A stretch of DNA of 64,000 bases from Picocystis sp. L7 (Eukaryota > Chlorophyta > Picocystophyceae > Picocystales > Picocystaceae): positions 124,001 to 188,000 of the forward strand of contig QXJR01000013.1 in the NCBI GenBank assembly GCA_020975725.1, in the 5' to 3' direction. Below the pieces are notes generated by a model that searched no databases, had not been told where the DNA came from, and saw only the letters and a list, made by a program, of their open reading frames with translations. Positions 40,778 through 50,919 of the stretch are shown here, piece after piece; the stretch's first letter is position 1, and the number at the start of each line of letters is the position of its first letter. The translations under genes and the position numbers were made by a program.

Positions 40778-41753
40778 GTCGGCTCCCCACTCCATGATCC
40801 AAACGGGTAGAGGCCGATTCACGTAGCGGAGTGTCTCCTCCACGTGTGGATCCTGCAAGTCCTTCAGAGGACCTTGCTTGGCTCGGGCCTCCCCTTCGTC
40901 GGAGAGAAGATTCTCGAGGTAGGTGGGCCTTAGGCTCTCATCCTCACTCTCATCCATGGACTTGGTCCCTGATCCCTCGGCCGGGGGCAGAGCCTCTCTC
41001 GCTCGGTTTGCCCTGGCTCGGGGCTTGCCGGGATCGGTAGCCAATGGGGCTGCCCCAACAGGGGATCCAGCCAACGGCGAGCCCCCAACAGGGGCGTCTG
41101 CCTGGAGCGAGCTCCCAGATCCTGCTTCGGCCAATGGCGAGCCAGGATGAGGGGCATCAGCCAATCGGATCGTTCGATCAACGTCGCCGCGCGCGCGCGC
41201 GATGGAGCGCGCATGATCGGCACGATCGGTGCGACCGACGGGCCGATCGGCGCGTGCGACGGGTCGAACAGTAGCCTCGGAGGCACGGCGCAGTTTCCGT
41301 GCGTCCGAGGAGGCCAGATCGGCTTTCGCAGCCGATCTTTTGGCCTTCTTCCCACGGTGCTCGAGGGTTTCGAAACCCTCGAGCGCACCGTCGTCCGGAG
41401 ACGCCATGGCCAAGGCCGTGGGGGTGCGAACGGGTTGGATAGCCTCTCGACCACCTCCAGAAGCACGAGGCTTCTTCTGCTGGGAGGTGGGAGCGGCGAG
41501 CGTGGCTTTCGGAGCCATTTCTCGCTCTTTTTCGTTCGCCTCCTCCACGAAACCCTCGCGAGCGGTTCGTGGAGGCACGGCGCCTCTCTCCGGGCGCGCG
41601 CGTTCTCGCTTGGCGTCGGCAATGCCGACAGCCACCACCGTCGAAGCGGCGAGGGGTCGTTGACCGTCGGCATTGCCGGCGCGTCCCTCGCTCGCTCCTT
41701 TTTTCTTCGCCATGTCTTCGCCGCCACTCGCGGGCGGAAGGCTCGTTGAACGG
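40778..41753 (-). mobile_element. Element A gag leader region, right of element B
   Basis: This is the part of element A between its 5' LTR and the nested element B. It encodes a Lys/Ala/Arg-rich, low-complexity protein segment beginning MAKKKGASEGRAG at 41713, with repeated ARAD/GRTD-like runs around 41160-41290 and PVGGSPLAGSPVGAAPLA-type repeats near 41050-41110. This is typical of a basic, disordered gag leader. It ends at the insertion point of B. Confidence 0.75.
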
Positions 41754-42517
41754 TGTGGCGCTTGCGCGCCCACCTCCTTTTCCTGTGGCGCGAAGACGAC
41801 GAGGGTGGTGGCGTCGGCGTGCGTTCGCGCTCGTTCGCTCGTGCGTTCGTGTCGCCGCGGTGCTCGAGACCGTTGGGCGGAACGTTGAGGAACGTTGTTG
41901 TTGTTCTCGTTCCCCTCCGCCGCAATTAATATTACATCTTAACTCCATTGGGTAATCCGCCCGTGGCTAAGCCACGTATTTATCCGGTTCATCGGCCACA
42001 GAGCCCTTATTAGAAAGGGGGACAAACCGGTCCCTATTCGGGTTAGTCCTGGCCCTGCATCCGCCTAGGGACATGGCTAAGGAGGACGTCCCAGTGAGGG
42101 GAAGGCAAGGGCCTTCCTTGGGCATCCGAGAATATTCCCTCATGCCTCCCTAGTACCTCCTGGTAGGTAGCGAGATGCTGCAAGCGAGGGAACCAGGGAG
42201 CCTTTGGCCAATGCGGAGTGATCATGGTCACAAGGGCTCTAGGTTCGGCCTCCAGCTTGCCTATCACGGAGTCAATGAGGCAACAGGGTGGGTGTACCCA
42301 TAGGTTGCCAAGACTAGCCCATTCTTGGGCGAGAGCATTGGTCTCCCGTGTAAAGAAGGCCGGACATTGGGCATTGTTTGGCGAGGCAAACAAGTCCCAA
42401 GTGAATGGCCCGAATATAATTGAGAACCTCTCAAAAGCCTCACGATTGAGTGCATATTCCTCATCGTCGAAGGACAACCTCGGCAAGACAGGTGTCTCGA
42501 GAGGGCTGGGCGCAACA
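41754..42517 (-). repeat. 5' LTR of element A
   Basis: This is the 764-bp repeat matching 26205-26968, with TGTGG...CAACA ends, followed by host GCAC (42518-42521). Because the end of the pol frame lies in the 3' LTR, the same C-terminal methyltransferase-like fragment (frame 42043-42486) is also carried here. Confidence 0.93.
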
Positions 42518-43743
42518 GCACTTCGTTTCCTTGACGAAATCGCACCATGGCGAGCCTTGGACCGTCAAGTTTGCAACCCGTCTTCGTACGGCTCCTATGA
42601 GCTTGACCATCTCGGAGTGAAAAGACCCTTATTCAAAACCAAGCCATAATTCTAAAATCGAAACGACCATAACAAGCCCTCTACGCATTTCTCGAAAGCA
42701 CAACATCTTCTCTTCCCCCAACCAAAGCAAGGTTTGCCGATTCGTACGATGACTGCAAGGTCGGGCCCCGTTCCATCATCGTTTGCAAACGACGGAGAAG
42801 GTTTGCAAACTCCCCTTCTCTCCTTCGTACACAAGCAAAGAGCGATTGGATTTGCTCTATTCCAATGTGCCGACCACGTGCACGAGTAATTACGTTACAT
42901 CATTCATAGATACCACTTAAACGTCGCAAAGTCCACGCCTTCGGAGGAGGCACATGGGAGAGCGTCAAGAGTTGCCTTGATATCGTCCTACTTGAACCAT
43001 GATGCATTTCTCTGATTGGCATGGATGGTTGAGGTTTTGACGTAGAGTTGTTTGTTTTTGAGAACCATCAATCAGTGCGTGCGCCAATCGGTCCCAAAGC
43101 GAGAGTATATTGACTATATTTAAATCATGTACTATACATACATCTGTCGAAACTAGGTTGCGAGTGCGACGGTCGATGACGTGACGATGCGCTCCGACGC
43201 GCGGATGGCCGACGGTCGTCGTTGCCGTCATTTCGAAGGTCGGCATAGCAAATTGACGAGAATCAAGTTGCGTGTTGAGATACCAGGGCACAAGTTCGCT
43301 TCATGAGCTTGTTCTTCATAGGTTTGGGCTACTCTACAACAAGTCCTAGTTATGGACCTCGACGTTTAGGCATACACGAATTGTTATTCAACCACATGCC
43401 GGGTTCGCTTGTCACATTGTTTGAGGTCATACGGATGCATTCGTACAACTGCCTCGTCACGAGTACACCTTTACTCTGCCTCACCCTACCGGGCACCAAT
43501 CATCACCTTCACCTTGGCCGAAATACCGCTTCACCAACCATCGTAGGACTCGTGTTTCCTCGTCGCCACGGTGTTCCTTCTGTTTTTCGATCGATCGATC
43601 GATGGTTTCCCTTGTAGAAGGGAACGTCTGAAAGGACAGACCCGGATGAGGGATGGGGAAGAAGGTTTCCCCCGGATCGGTTTCCACCAATGAGAAAGCA
43701 GAACGGAAGATCGAGACTCGAGGATCCGAAAGAGGAACCAAAG
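42518..43743. other. Host spacer right of element A, no gene seen
   Basis: This is about 1.2 kb of AT-richer DNA between the target duplication of element A and the DUF3593-like gene. I see no domain on either strand. A short CGAT run (TCGATCGATCGATCGATGG) lies near 43590. The last few hundred bases return to higher GC and should hold a promoter. Confidence 0.6.
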
Positions 43744-44304
43744 ATGGCCGCAAGAGCGCACCGTGGCGGATCCATATGGACGAGACGAAGAGGGGAGAAA
43801 GCCATGGCCGTGAGAAGGGAAGTAGATGGGAGAAACAGGACCGAAATCCACGAGGCACAGGGGTGGAAGCTCGCCAAAGCAGCAACGGCAGTGGCCGTTG
43901 GTGCAGGACTGGGTAGTCGTGCTGGCGTAGGATGGGAAGAAATCATGCCGAAGGTCTGGGAAGTCGCCAGGCATCTCACCATCGAAGACAAGGCAGAACA
44001 ATGGTGGCAGGTCATCGAAGTACCCGTCTTTGCTCTGTCCACGGCTCCTTACCTCGGGTTCCTCCACTACCTTCGAAAATGCAAAGGTGCACCCCCAGGA
44101 CTGGACACGGCCTTTGCGTGCGTGCTTCTCTTCGTTGTGGCCGGCATACCCATCGAACTGGTGGCCAAAATCAAGTATGGAACCGGCGTTGCAAACATCG
44201 ATCACCTGCACTTTCTCATCCAATTTTTCATCACGGCCACCAACCTCCAAATGGTTCTCGCACTGCGCAGGGCACTCAAAAAGACGAAGCGGAAGGGAAG
44301 TTGA
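43744..44304 (+). CDS. DUF3593-like plastid membrane protein
   Basis: This is a protein of about 186 residues with a basic N-terminus (MAARAHRGGSIWTRRR) that could be a plastid transit peptide. The C-terminal half has three or so hydrophobic segments with PVFALSTAPYLGFLHYLRKC, a segment ending PIELVAKIKYGTGVANIDHLH, and ITATNLQMVLALRRALKK. The spacing 'PYLGFL...KxxYGTxxANxDxLH...TNLxxVLxLR' matches DUF3593, found in cyanobacteria and plastid-bearing eukaryotes, function unknown. The start is uncertain; Met 43804 also fits. The DUF identification is from memory. It is convergent with GPI8, 214 bp away. Confidence 0.65.
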   Translation: MAARAHRGGSIWTRRRGEKAMAVRREVDGRNRTEIHEAQGWKLAKAATAVAVGAGLGSRAGVGWEEIMPKVWEVARHLTIEDKAEQWWQVIEVPVFALSTAPYLGFLHYLRKCKGAPPGLDTAFACVLLFVVAGIPIELVAKIKYGTGVANIDHLHFLIQFFITATNLQMVLALRRALKKTKRKGS

Positions 44305-44518
44305 AACAAGGGAAGGAAAGGCATGTCAACCATCAATAATGTCCGTTGATATCGTTTACTAAACATAGAGAAGGAGGTTGGAATCATGCGTGGTGTATGG
44401 CCGGATGTGTGCACACCAAATGGTGGAGAGCTGCACTTGCTCATGTGCTTTTATTCAGAGCCACTGCTGCTTTCTGTCCGGGGACGAGTGGTGCACTGCA
44501 GACAACACAGAATCCGTT

Positions 44519-46021
44519 CTAGCCTAGCAGCAGGGCTTTCTGCAAGTGCTTCTCGATTTCGTCTACGTCCAAGAGAAAGTCTCCGCGTGGTTGTACCTGG
44601 AACGTGTCCCTCACGTAACCATCATCTTCCGTCGAAATGTTGGCGTGCATGATCTCCAGAGGGAAGCTTCGCAGATGCATGGTCACATCAGAAAGTAATC
44701 CAGGCCTATCTGTGCAATACACCTCAATGTAATACTTGTCCACCTCCGACCATACCTTCACATAAGGAACTTTTCCCCGGCGAAGATGCAAATTGGCCAG
44801 CTCTTGCCAAGACGACAACTGATCCGTTACCTTCATCATTAGGAATGAGCTCACCCGTTTGATCTCCTCTGTCCTTCCCGTCTGAACATGGCCCAAAAGT
44901 GCTGCCCAAAGGACACACAGGCATAACACAACTGCGGATGTGATCACCATGGGGTTCACCATGGGTACCGGATCCTGTGTCGGGATGCGGATTGCATTGG
45001 AAAGCACAGGCACGGGATCCACCTTCAGCGGTTCCATCGACGCTGCAAGTGCCGCCCTGCCCTTGGTCGCTGTTGGTACAAAATCCCCTATAAACGGATA
45101 CCGCTCCTTTGTCATCCTTGTGTTTAAGACAGAGCCGAAGAAGTCTGTGATTCGGACGGTCGATATATCCCTGTGTAACAGATCTGTCCGAATGTGTGCA
45201 GTAGAAGCCAGCCGGTCCCTGCGAAGGCTCCGGAAGAGTTCCATGACCTTGGTGTGGCTGCTGATGTCCACTTTCTCCATGACCGCGAGGATGAAATAGG
45301 TGAACCTATCGATCACGTAGACTCCGGTGTCCATGTCCACCTCGTATGAGTACGAGCTTTCGTCCTTTATGCTGCTGCTCATGGCGAGCACGTTGGGGGA
45401 CGAGATCCTGTTATAGAGGGTAGATGCCTGACAGGTGTCGACGACGAAGAATATCTCGTTGTATCTTTTTGTGTCGTGCATTTGGGCGATGGCGTCCGCT
45501 ATGTCTTGGGAGCTGAGTTCCTCCTGGTCTTGAAACTTCAAAAACTCGTTCCCTCCATGTCCGCTCATGAATATGAGTATGTTGCTGTTTTCGTCGGTCA
45601 GCAGCCTCTTGGAGTTGGGCACGGCTGGATCGTGCCTTCCCGTGAGGACTCTGAGGAAGGTTTCGACCGTCACTTCTGCACCACGATAGTCCACTTCGAT
45701 CTCGTCCCCGTACAGGTTGATGGCATGGCTCTTGCTGTTGAACACCTGTCCCGCATGTGAGTTCCTGGGATTGCAGGCGATGTCTTCTGCGAGCATGAGC
45801 ACGATTTGGCTGTCGGGTATGCCGAGTCGCTTCACCGTTCGATACATGGACAGTACGTTGGCCGAGTGTCGATAATTGAACCAATACCTGGAAGTGGACA
45901 CGAGAACCGCCCAGTTGTTCGTGTGTGTGGCCGTGCCCATTCCATGCACGGCTATGCAGGCCGTCGAAACCGCTAGAAGCGCCGCCCAGGCCACGTGCGA
46001 CATCGCCGAACGCCTGCGCAT
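44519..46021 (-). CDS. GPI8: GPI transamidase catalytic subunit GPI8/PIG-K fused to a C-terminal ACT domain
   Basis: This is one uninterrupted 500-residue frame. Residues 1-27 are a signal peptide; about 35-315 form the C13 cysteine protease domain that transfers proteins to GPI anchors in the ER, with the catalytic His155 in FMSGHGGNEF and Cys197 in FVVDTCQAS. A transmembrane helix follows at about 358-378 (PMVITSAVVLCLCVLWAALLG). Normal GPI8 proteins end soon after; here about 120 residues continue on the cytosolic side with an ACT domain (418-495: YYIEVYCTDRPGLLSDVTMHL and ISTEDDGYVRDTFQV), a ligand-binding regulatory fold of amino acid metabolism. I know of no such fusion. There is no stop or splice signal at the junction. 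It is divergent from ARL1. Confidence 0.9.
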   Translation of the reverse strand: MRRRSAMSHVAWAALLAVSTACIAVHGMGTATHTNNWAVLVSTSRYWFNYRHSANVLSMYRTVKRLGIPDSQIVLMLAEDIACNPRNSHAGQVFNSKSHAINLYGDEIEVDYRGAEVTVETFLRVLTGRHDPAVPNSKRLLTDENSNILIFMSGHGGNEFLKFQDQEELSSQDIADAIAQMHDTKRYNEIFFVVDTCQASTLYNRISSPNVLAMSSSIKDESSYSYEVDMDTGVYVIDRFTYFILAVMEKVDISSHTKVMELFRSLRRDRLASTAHIRTDLLHRDISTVRITDFFGSVLNTRMTKERYPFIGDFVPTATKGRAALAASMEPLKVDPVPVLSNAIRIPTQDPVPMVNPMVITSAVVLCLCVLWAALLGHVQTGRTEEIKRVSSFLMMKVTDQLSSWQELANLHLRRGKVPYVKVWSEVDKYYIEVYCTDRPGLLSDVTMHLRSFPLEIMHANISTEDDGYVRDTFQVQPRGDFLLDVDEIEKHLQKALLLG

Positions 46022-46461
46022 CGCACGCGAAGGCTTCCTCGTTCCTGAACCTCCCCCTCAAACGCTCTCAACTGCCCATTCCATCCCTCGACCCCTCTCC
46101 ATCCCTCTCAACTTCTGTCCATCCCTGCCAACCTCTATCGATCCCTGTCCCTCCCCCTGTCCCTCTGTCGTTCTCTCTCGTTCGAAGTGCCTTGGGGCCC
46201 ACCGGGTTGGTCTCCCTCTCCTGGGTCCGAACGGTCGGCTGCACCGCTCGTTTCCCCGTCCCGGATCGATCACCGCAGAGGAATCGATGATTCACTCCGA
46301 CATCCTCTGCGGTCTTTGCAACTCGCGTTTTCCTCCGTCCAAGACCCGTCGAGGATCCCTGTCATCTTATGTGACATCCTCTGCGGTCGACGTCGCGATT
46401 GGGCGGTGATGGCGTGGGTTCGTGCAGCTGAGAGCGGAGATCCGCACTCTCGACCGTCGCG
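46022..46461. promoter_or_regulatory. GPI8/ARL1 divergent promoter with three CCGCAGAGGA-type motifs
   Basis: This is 440 bp between divergent GPI8 and ARL1. The GPI8-proximal part is pyrimidine-rich with CCATCCCTC-like repeats (46080-46170). An inverted pair, ACCGCAGAGGA at 46272-46282 and TCCTCTGCGGT at 46303-46313 (20-bp loop), is followed by a third TCCTCTGCGGT at 46377-46387, 75 bp before the ARL1 start. The same motif recurs near the Aurora and PAA starts. Confidence 0.6.
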
Positions 46462-47190
46462 ATGGGACTGTGGCTCACGAAGCTGTACTCGCTGTTCGGC
46501 GATCGAGAGGCGAGGATCCTCGTGCTTGGACTCGACAATGCAGGAAAAACCACCATCCTATGTGCGTGGCGGAGGTGGACGAGGAAAAAGAAGAGGACAC
46601 GCGAAGGGAAGTGGCAAGACAGAGACTGACGCATGATGATGCGACACGGACAGATCGACTGCAGGTCGGAGAGGTGGTGTCCACCATACCAAGTGCGTGA
46701 AACGGAAACGAACGAGACGGCGGACGTGTGGAAACATAGGACGAAACCCAACCGACTGACCACGAACGATCCCGCCACAAAAGCCATCGGATTCAACGTG
46801 GAAACCGTGACGTACAAAAACATCAAGTTTCAAGTGTGGGATCTAGGAGGACAAACCAGCATCCGACCCTATTGGCGGTGCTACTTCCCGAACACCCAAG
46901 CCGTGATCTATGTCGTGGATTCAAGCGACACCGAAAGGTTGGACATCTCCAAAACGGAGTTCCACGCGATCCTCGAAGAAGACGAACTCAAAAATGCAAT
47001 CGTGCTCGTGTATGCGAACAAGCAAGATCTTCCTGGAGCGCTGGATGACGCCAAAATATCCGAGTCTCTTGAACTGCACAAGATCAAAAACAGGCAGTGG
47101 GCCATCTTCAAAACGTCCGCCATCAAAGGGGAGGGACTCTTCGAAGGGCTAGACTGGTTGAGCGAAACACTGAAAACACGAAGACGCTAG
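46462..47190 (+). CDS. ARL1: ARF-like small GTPase ARL1 (three exons)
   Basis: Exons 46462-46561, 46654-46692 and 46784-47190; introns of 92 and 91 bp, both phase 1 with GTGCGT donors. The 181-residue product is exactly the ARL1 length. Residue 2 is Gly (myristoylation site; [13 protein letters not shown]). GLDNAGKTT is the P-loop, switch I is [19 protein letters not shown], switch II is [17 protein letters not shown], and NKQD and TSAIKGEG bind guanine. [14 protein letters not shown] and the [14 protein letters not shown] string separate ARL1 from ARF1. It recruits GRIP-domain golgins to the trans-Golgi. Exon 2 is only 39 bp. Confidence 0.95.
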
Positions 47191-47336
47191 GAACAGGTGC
47201 TGCACGTCAACTCATTTTTATTGCAACCGCGTGCATGCGGCCAGCCCGCCAAAAGAGGAAGGTGGAACCAGCGGGCCTTGAAATAACTTTTCGTTTCGTT
47301 CTCCGGAGCTGTATACAACCATGCAAACACCGGTTC

Positions 47337-49314
47337 TTAAAATGGCAAGCTTAAACTCGCCACCGATGGCAATACATCCACACCAAAATCCCCCGTCAGC
47401 GTCTTCTGTGCCACTAATGCACCCACACCCGCAACATAACCTGCCAAGGCCCAGGGGCTCACTTTTTTCAGGTACCATGTGAAATCGGCCTTCTCCATAC
47501 CCATGAAAGCAACCCCTGCAGCAGATCCGATGATCAGAATGGACCCACCCGTACCAGCACAATACGCAATGAACTGCCAAAGGCTGCTGTCCTGTGGATA
47601 CTGGGAGAGATCATACATTCCCATAGTAGCCGCAACCAGGGGGACGTTATCGATGACTGCAGATACGAGACCTATCACTGTTGCGATGATCTCTTGGCTG
47701 GGAATGTGCTGGTCCAGATAGATGGCAAGGTCCTTCAGCAGCCCAGCTTCGTCAAGAGCGCCGATTGACATCAATATTCCCAAGAAGAACAATATGCCTT
47801 GTGTGTCTATCCTTGCAAGCGCATCTGGCACTTTCAGCATACTGCGATTCTCTTCTCCATAATGGATCGCATCTGTCAAGAGCCACAGCACTCCCAACCC
47901 GGCCAGCATTCCCAGATATGGGGGTAAGCCTGTCACAGACTTGAAGACCGGGACGAAAAGCAAGCAGGCAACCCCGGTGAAGAATACGAGCTGGCCTCTG
48001 GGCGCCAGCTCGGTACCTTCACAGCTAGAGGGAGGCTCGACCAAATCGTTTTCTTCGGAAGAAAAGGAGGTGATAAGAGCCAAGGGAACAATCACTGAAA
48101 CAAGACTAGGCAACAAGAGTTCCTTCATGGTGGGAAACGTGGTGATTTGCCCACTGATCCATAACATGGTCGTGGTGACATCTCCGATGGGGGTCCATGC
48201 TCCTCCAGCGTTGGCAGCAATGACGACGATAGCTCCAAGCATTTTGCGCTGGTCTGGGTTCTTCACGAGTTTTCTAAGCAGGGACACCATCACGATGGTG
48301 GATGTGAGGTTGTCCAGTACGGCACTCATAACGAAGGTTGTGCCCCCGATGATCCAAGTCAGCGTCTTGTTGGAGGTGGTCTTAATATTGTCTGTCACCA
48401 GTTTGAATCCTTGATGTGCGTCGACAATCTCCACGATTGTCATGGCGCCCAGCAGGAAGAAGATGATCTGGCTGACGTCGGCCAGTTGCCTTTCGAGTTC
48501 CATGGAGACCTCGGCCTCGGTACCAGTGAGAGATCGAATGGTCCACAGCACGACCGCCATCACGAGGCCTACACCACTCTTGTTCCAAGCCAACTCCTCT
48601 TCCAGGATGATCCCTACGTAGCCGACGACGAACACCAGGATAAGCGCCAAATCCTGGTGGATCCCATGCAAATCTTCCCGTCAGTATCGTAGCGATTTCT
48701 TTCTCCCGCCCTCGAAAGCATCATCATCGACTCACCTGGTGGTCTGCCACCCACTTCGAGTTGGTGGCTCCAACAACGACAGCCACGAAAGCGGCCACAC
48801 CGATCGCTTTGAAGAGGTCTGTCTTGCCTTGTCCTTCGGGCGCGTCGTTCGGTACGCTGCAAGGCACATCTTCTTCATCGCCCACGACCTCTGTCGCCGA
48901 CAGTCGAACTTCTCTTTTGTTCTAAGATCCAGAACGTCGCGTTTTCAAGTCGTCCGTCCGCACGTCCGTGGTACGGCGGCGTGTCCGTCGGGATCGAGAC
49001 GATGCGCCCGCGAAGCTCCGAACGTCAGTTCCGTCTCTTCCCACATCCTATCGACGTTGCTCCTGCGCTTCTCCTTCCACAAGTCGGATCCTTCTTCGTC
49101 TTGCAGGTGCAGTTTCGTCGCCTGGCGATGGCGTCCTCCTTCGTCCGTCGTCCTTTCGCACCTCTTCCTCGTCGTCTCTGGCGCTGCATCGGACCCCTTG
49201 GATCCTGGATCGTGGTTTGGAAGTTTTCCATGCCTTCCTCGCACGCGTTCGGATGCTCCTTTGAGGCGCACGTGTGGTCAAAAAGCGCGTTCGCGCCTCC
49301 ATCGTCATCGCCAT
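47337..49314 (-). CDS. NHD1: NhaD-type Na+/H+ antiporter with plastid transit peptide
   Basis: Exons 49162-49314, 48736-48921 and 47337-48653 (introns 240 and 82 bp, both phase 0; donors GTGCGA and GTGAGT). The 551-residue protein starts MAMTMEARTRFLTTRAPQRS and has VRCSA near residue 44, the classic plastid transit-peptide cleavage context. The membrane part has about 11-12 helices with EEELAWNKSGVGLVMA, MSAVLDNLTSTIVMVSLL, ANAGGAWTPIGDVTTTMLW and SAVIDNVPLVAATMGM, the conserved NhaD ion-binding and pore segments. Plant NHD1 exports Na+ from the chloroplast. Exon 1 and the first splice junction are inferred from phase and motif; the membrane domain is certain. Confidence 0.88.
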
Positions 49315-50164
49315 CTTCGTCGTCGGAAACGCAGGCGTTCGCGGCCCATAAGGACCCCCGAATCCATCCCACCCCCCGTACGCCGACGAGGAAAGCTAGG
49401 TAGGAGCACCGAGGGTCCTCGGCGGGCGAGGGGATCGCTGGGTTCGCACCGTTCGAACCCGGATTCTTTCCTTTGGAGAAGGGGAAGGATGACCGGGGAT
49501 AGAAGGGAACCATCGGGGGAACTTGAGGGTGGGGCGGACCCCCTGTGGCGGGAAGAAGGACCGCGAAGACCGCTGTCCACGAACGGTCCACGTGGGATGG
49601 AGGTATGGGCCTCCCTCCCAGGAAATGCCACAGGGCGAAGGAACGCCCAGAAGCATCCATGCCATGGCGTGGAAGTGCACGGATCCGATGGAATTGCATT
49701 CGGATGGATGGCCTTCCTGTGCGCCGAGTTGGACTGAAGGTAGGAACCCGGCCGGGAATCGTTGTGGAGGGACAAGGATGCACTTTGAATCCGCAGGCGA
49801 TTCGCAGCGATCGCCTATTGGTCGCCCATCCGAACATCCGAATGGATGGATCCAGCCACCGCACCGGCTTACAGGCAGGTTGGTCTTCCACACTGCGCAT
49901 GCAGGACCTTCCCACGTACACTTCCCAATCGACGGACCGCGAGCCCGAGGTCTATTGGGTGCAGGAAGGGCCGCTGCATGATCGCTCCTTGGTGTGGTCC
50001 AGGTTCACCACTCCCTTGGCGTTCGATCTTTCGTCCTGCGAATTCGAACTTGTGCGAATCCAATCACAAGGTGTCGGATGGGTCCAAAGACAGGCGCTGC
50101 TTCCGACCCCCCCTCGGATCGAAAGGACCGGGCGACGTGCGGGATCGATCGACGAACGAAGGCG
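49315..50164. other. Spacer between NHD1 and the PAP2 gene
   Basis: This is 850 bp between two divergent genes. Open frames on both strands exceed 200 codons because the DNA is GC-rich, but none has a family I know. It should hold the promoters of NHD1 and of the PAP2 enzyme, and possibly an untranslated exon. Nothing else definite. Confidence 0.5.
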
Positions 50165-50761
50165 ATGGAGGAGGCGACGCTTCGATCCATGGGTCAGATG
50201 TGCGTGCGTTACGCATCTGGAGACGCGGTGGCGCAGGTCCTGGCCTACGTGACGCTGGTTCCGGTGGCGTGGGTGCCGTTCCACGCCGGGTGGGTGGCGG
50301 CGCGCAGAGAATTGCAATCGCTGCTCGTCTTCACGGGTGTTTTTCTGAACGAAGCCGTCAGCATGACCATCAAGAAACTGGTGCGACAGCCCAGGCCATC
50401 GGGCTGCCAGGCCTTGGACGTGTGCCACTCCTTCGGGTTTCCGTCCTCTCACGCGTCGCTGATGTTCTTCCTGGCCGGATACGCTTGGATGCGCGTCCGA
50501 AACACGAAGATGTCGCGCTCGGAGGCTTTCACCATGCTTCTTTCTTGGCCTGCAGCCATTCTGGTCGGTTGGTCACGCGTATACTTGGGCTACCACACGT
50601 TGGACCAGGTGGTGGCCGGTGCCTTCTTCGGCGCATTCCAGGGCCTCCTGTGGCACGTGTTGGTTCGTGACGTAGACATCCGCTACCCCAACCTGTCCAC
50701 CACGCACTGGTATCGCCTTTTGGACCTGAGGAGCGCCCACGAATCCGGCCACAAGCGCTGA
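50165..50761 (+). CDS. PAP2-family phosphatase, dolichyldiphosphatase-like
   Basis: This is a 198-residue integral membrane phosphatase with all three PAP2 catalytic signatures: KKLVRQPRPSGC, FPSSHASLMFF and SRVYLGYHTLDQVVAG. There are four to five hydrophobic segments. Small size and motif wording (KxxxRQPRP, YLGYHTxxQV) match dolichyldiphosphatase (DOLPP1/CAX4 type), which recycles dolichyl diphosphate to phosphate on the ER lumenal side for N-glycosylation. I chose Met 50165 because it lies about 15 residues before the first helix; further upstream the frame looks non-conserved. The ALIX gene follows on the same strand after 158 bp, an exception to the alternating gene order. Confidence 0.85.
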   Translation: MEEATLRSMGQMCVRYASGDAVAQVLAYVTLVPVAWVPFHAGWVAARRELQSLLVFTGVFLNEAVSMTIKKLVRQPRPSGCQALDVCHSFGFPSSHASLMFFLAGYAWMRVRNTKMSRSEAFTMLLSWPAAILVGWSRVYLGYHTLDQVVAGAFFGAFQGLLWHVLVRDVDIRYPNLSTTHWYRLLDLRSAHESGHKR

Positions 50762-50919
50762 AGGCCCACCTCCCTCCGCCATCGCCTCCCCCCCACCCCC
50801 GTCCCCCGACCGAATAAAAAAAATAAAAAAAGCCCAGAGAAAAAGCGGTCCGGGCGGGATTTCCTGCCCCCGGCTCCGACCGAGGCAGGGGATGGTGTTA
50901 ACTTTGGGGTTAATTGGCC

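Larger units (their letters stand above)
26205..42517 (-). mobile_element. LTR retrotransposon A (Ty3/gypsy), interrupted by element B
   Basis: Element A is a Ty3/gypsy-type retrotransposon read on the minus strand, bounded by 764-bp direct repeats (26205-26968 and 41754-42517) that start TGTGG and end CAACA, and by the 4-bp target duplication GCAC. Its internal DNA includes a gag region, aspartic protease, reverse transcriptase (YMDDILIHS near 30285-30310), RNase H and an integrase with an H2C2 finger (near 28655-28700). Its gag region is split by the nested element B (33356-40777). Apart from that insertion it looks whole. The two LTRs look identical in the stretches compared, so it is young. 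Confidence 0.93.
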
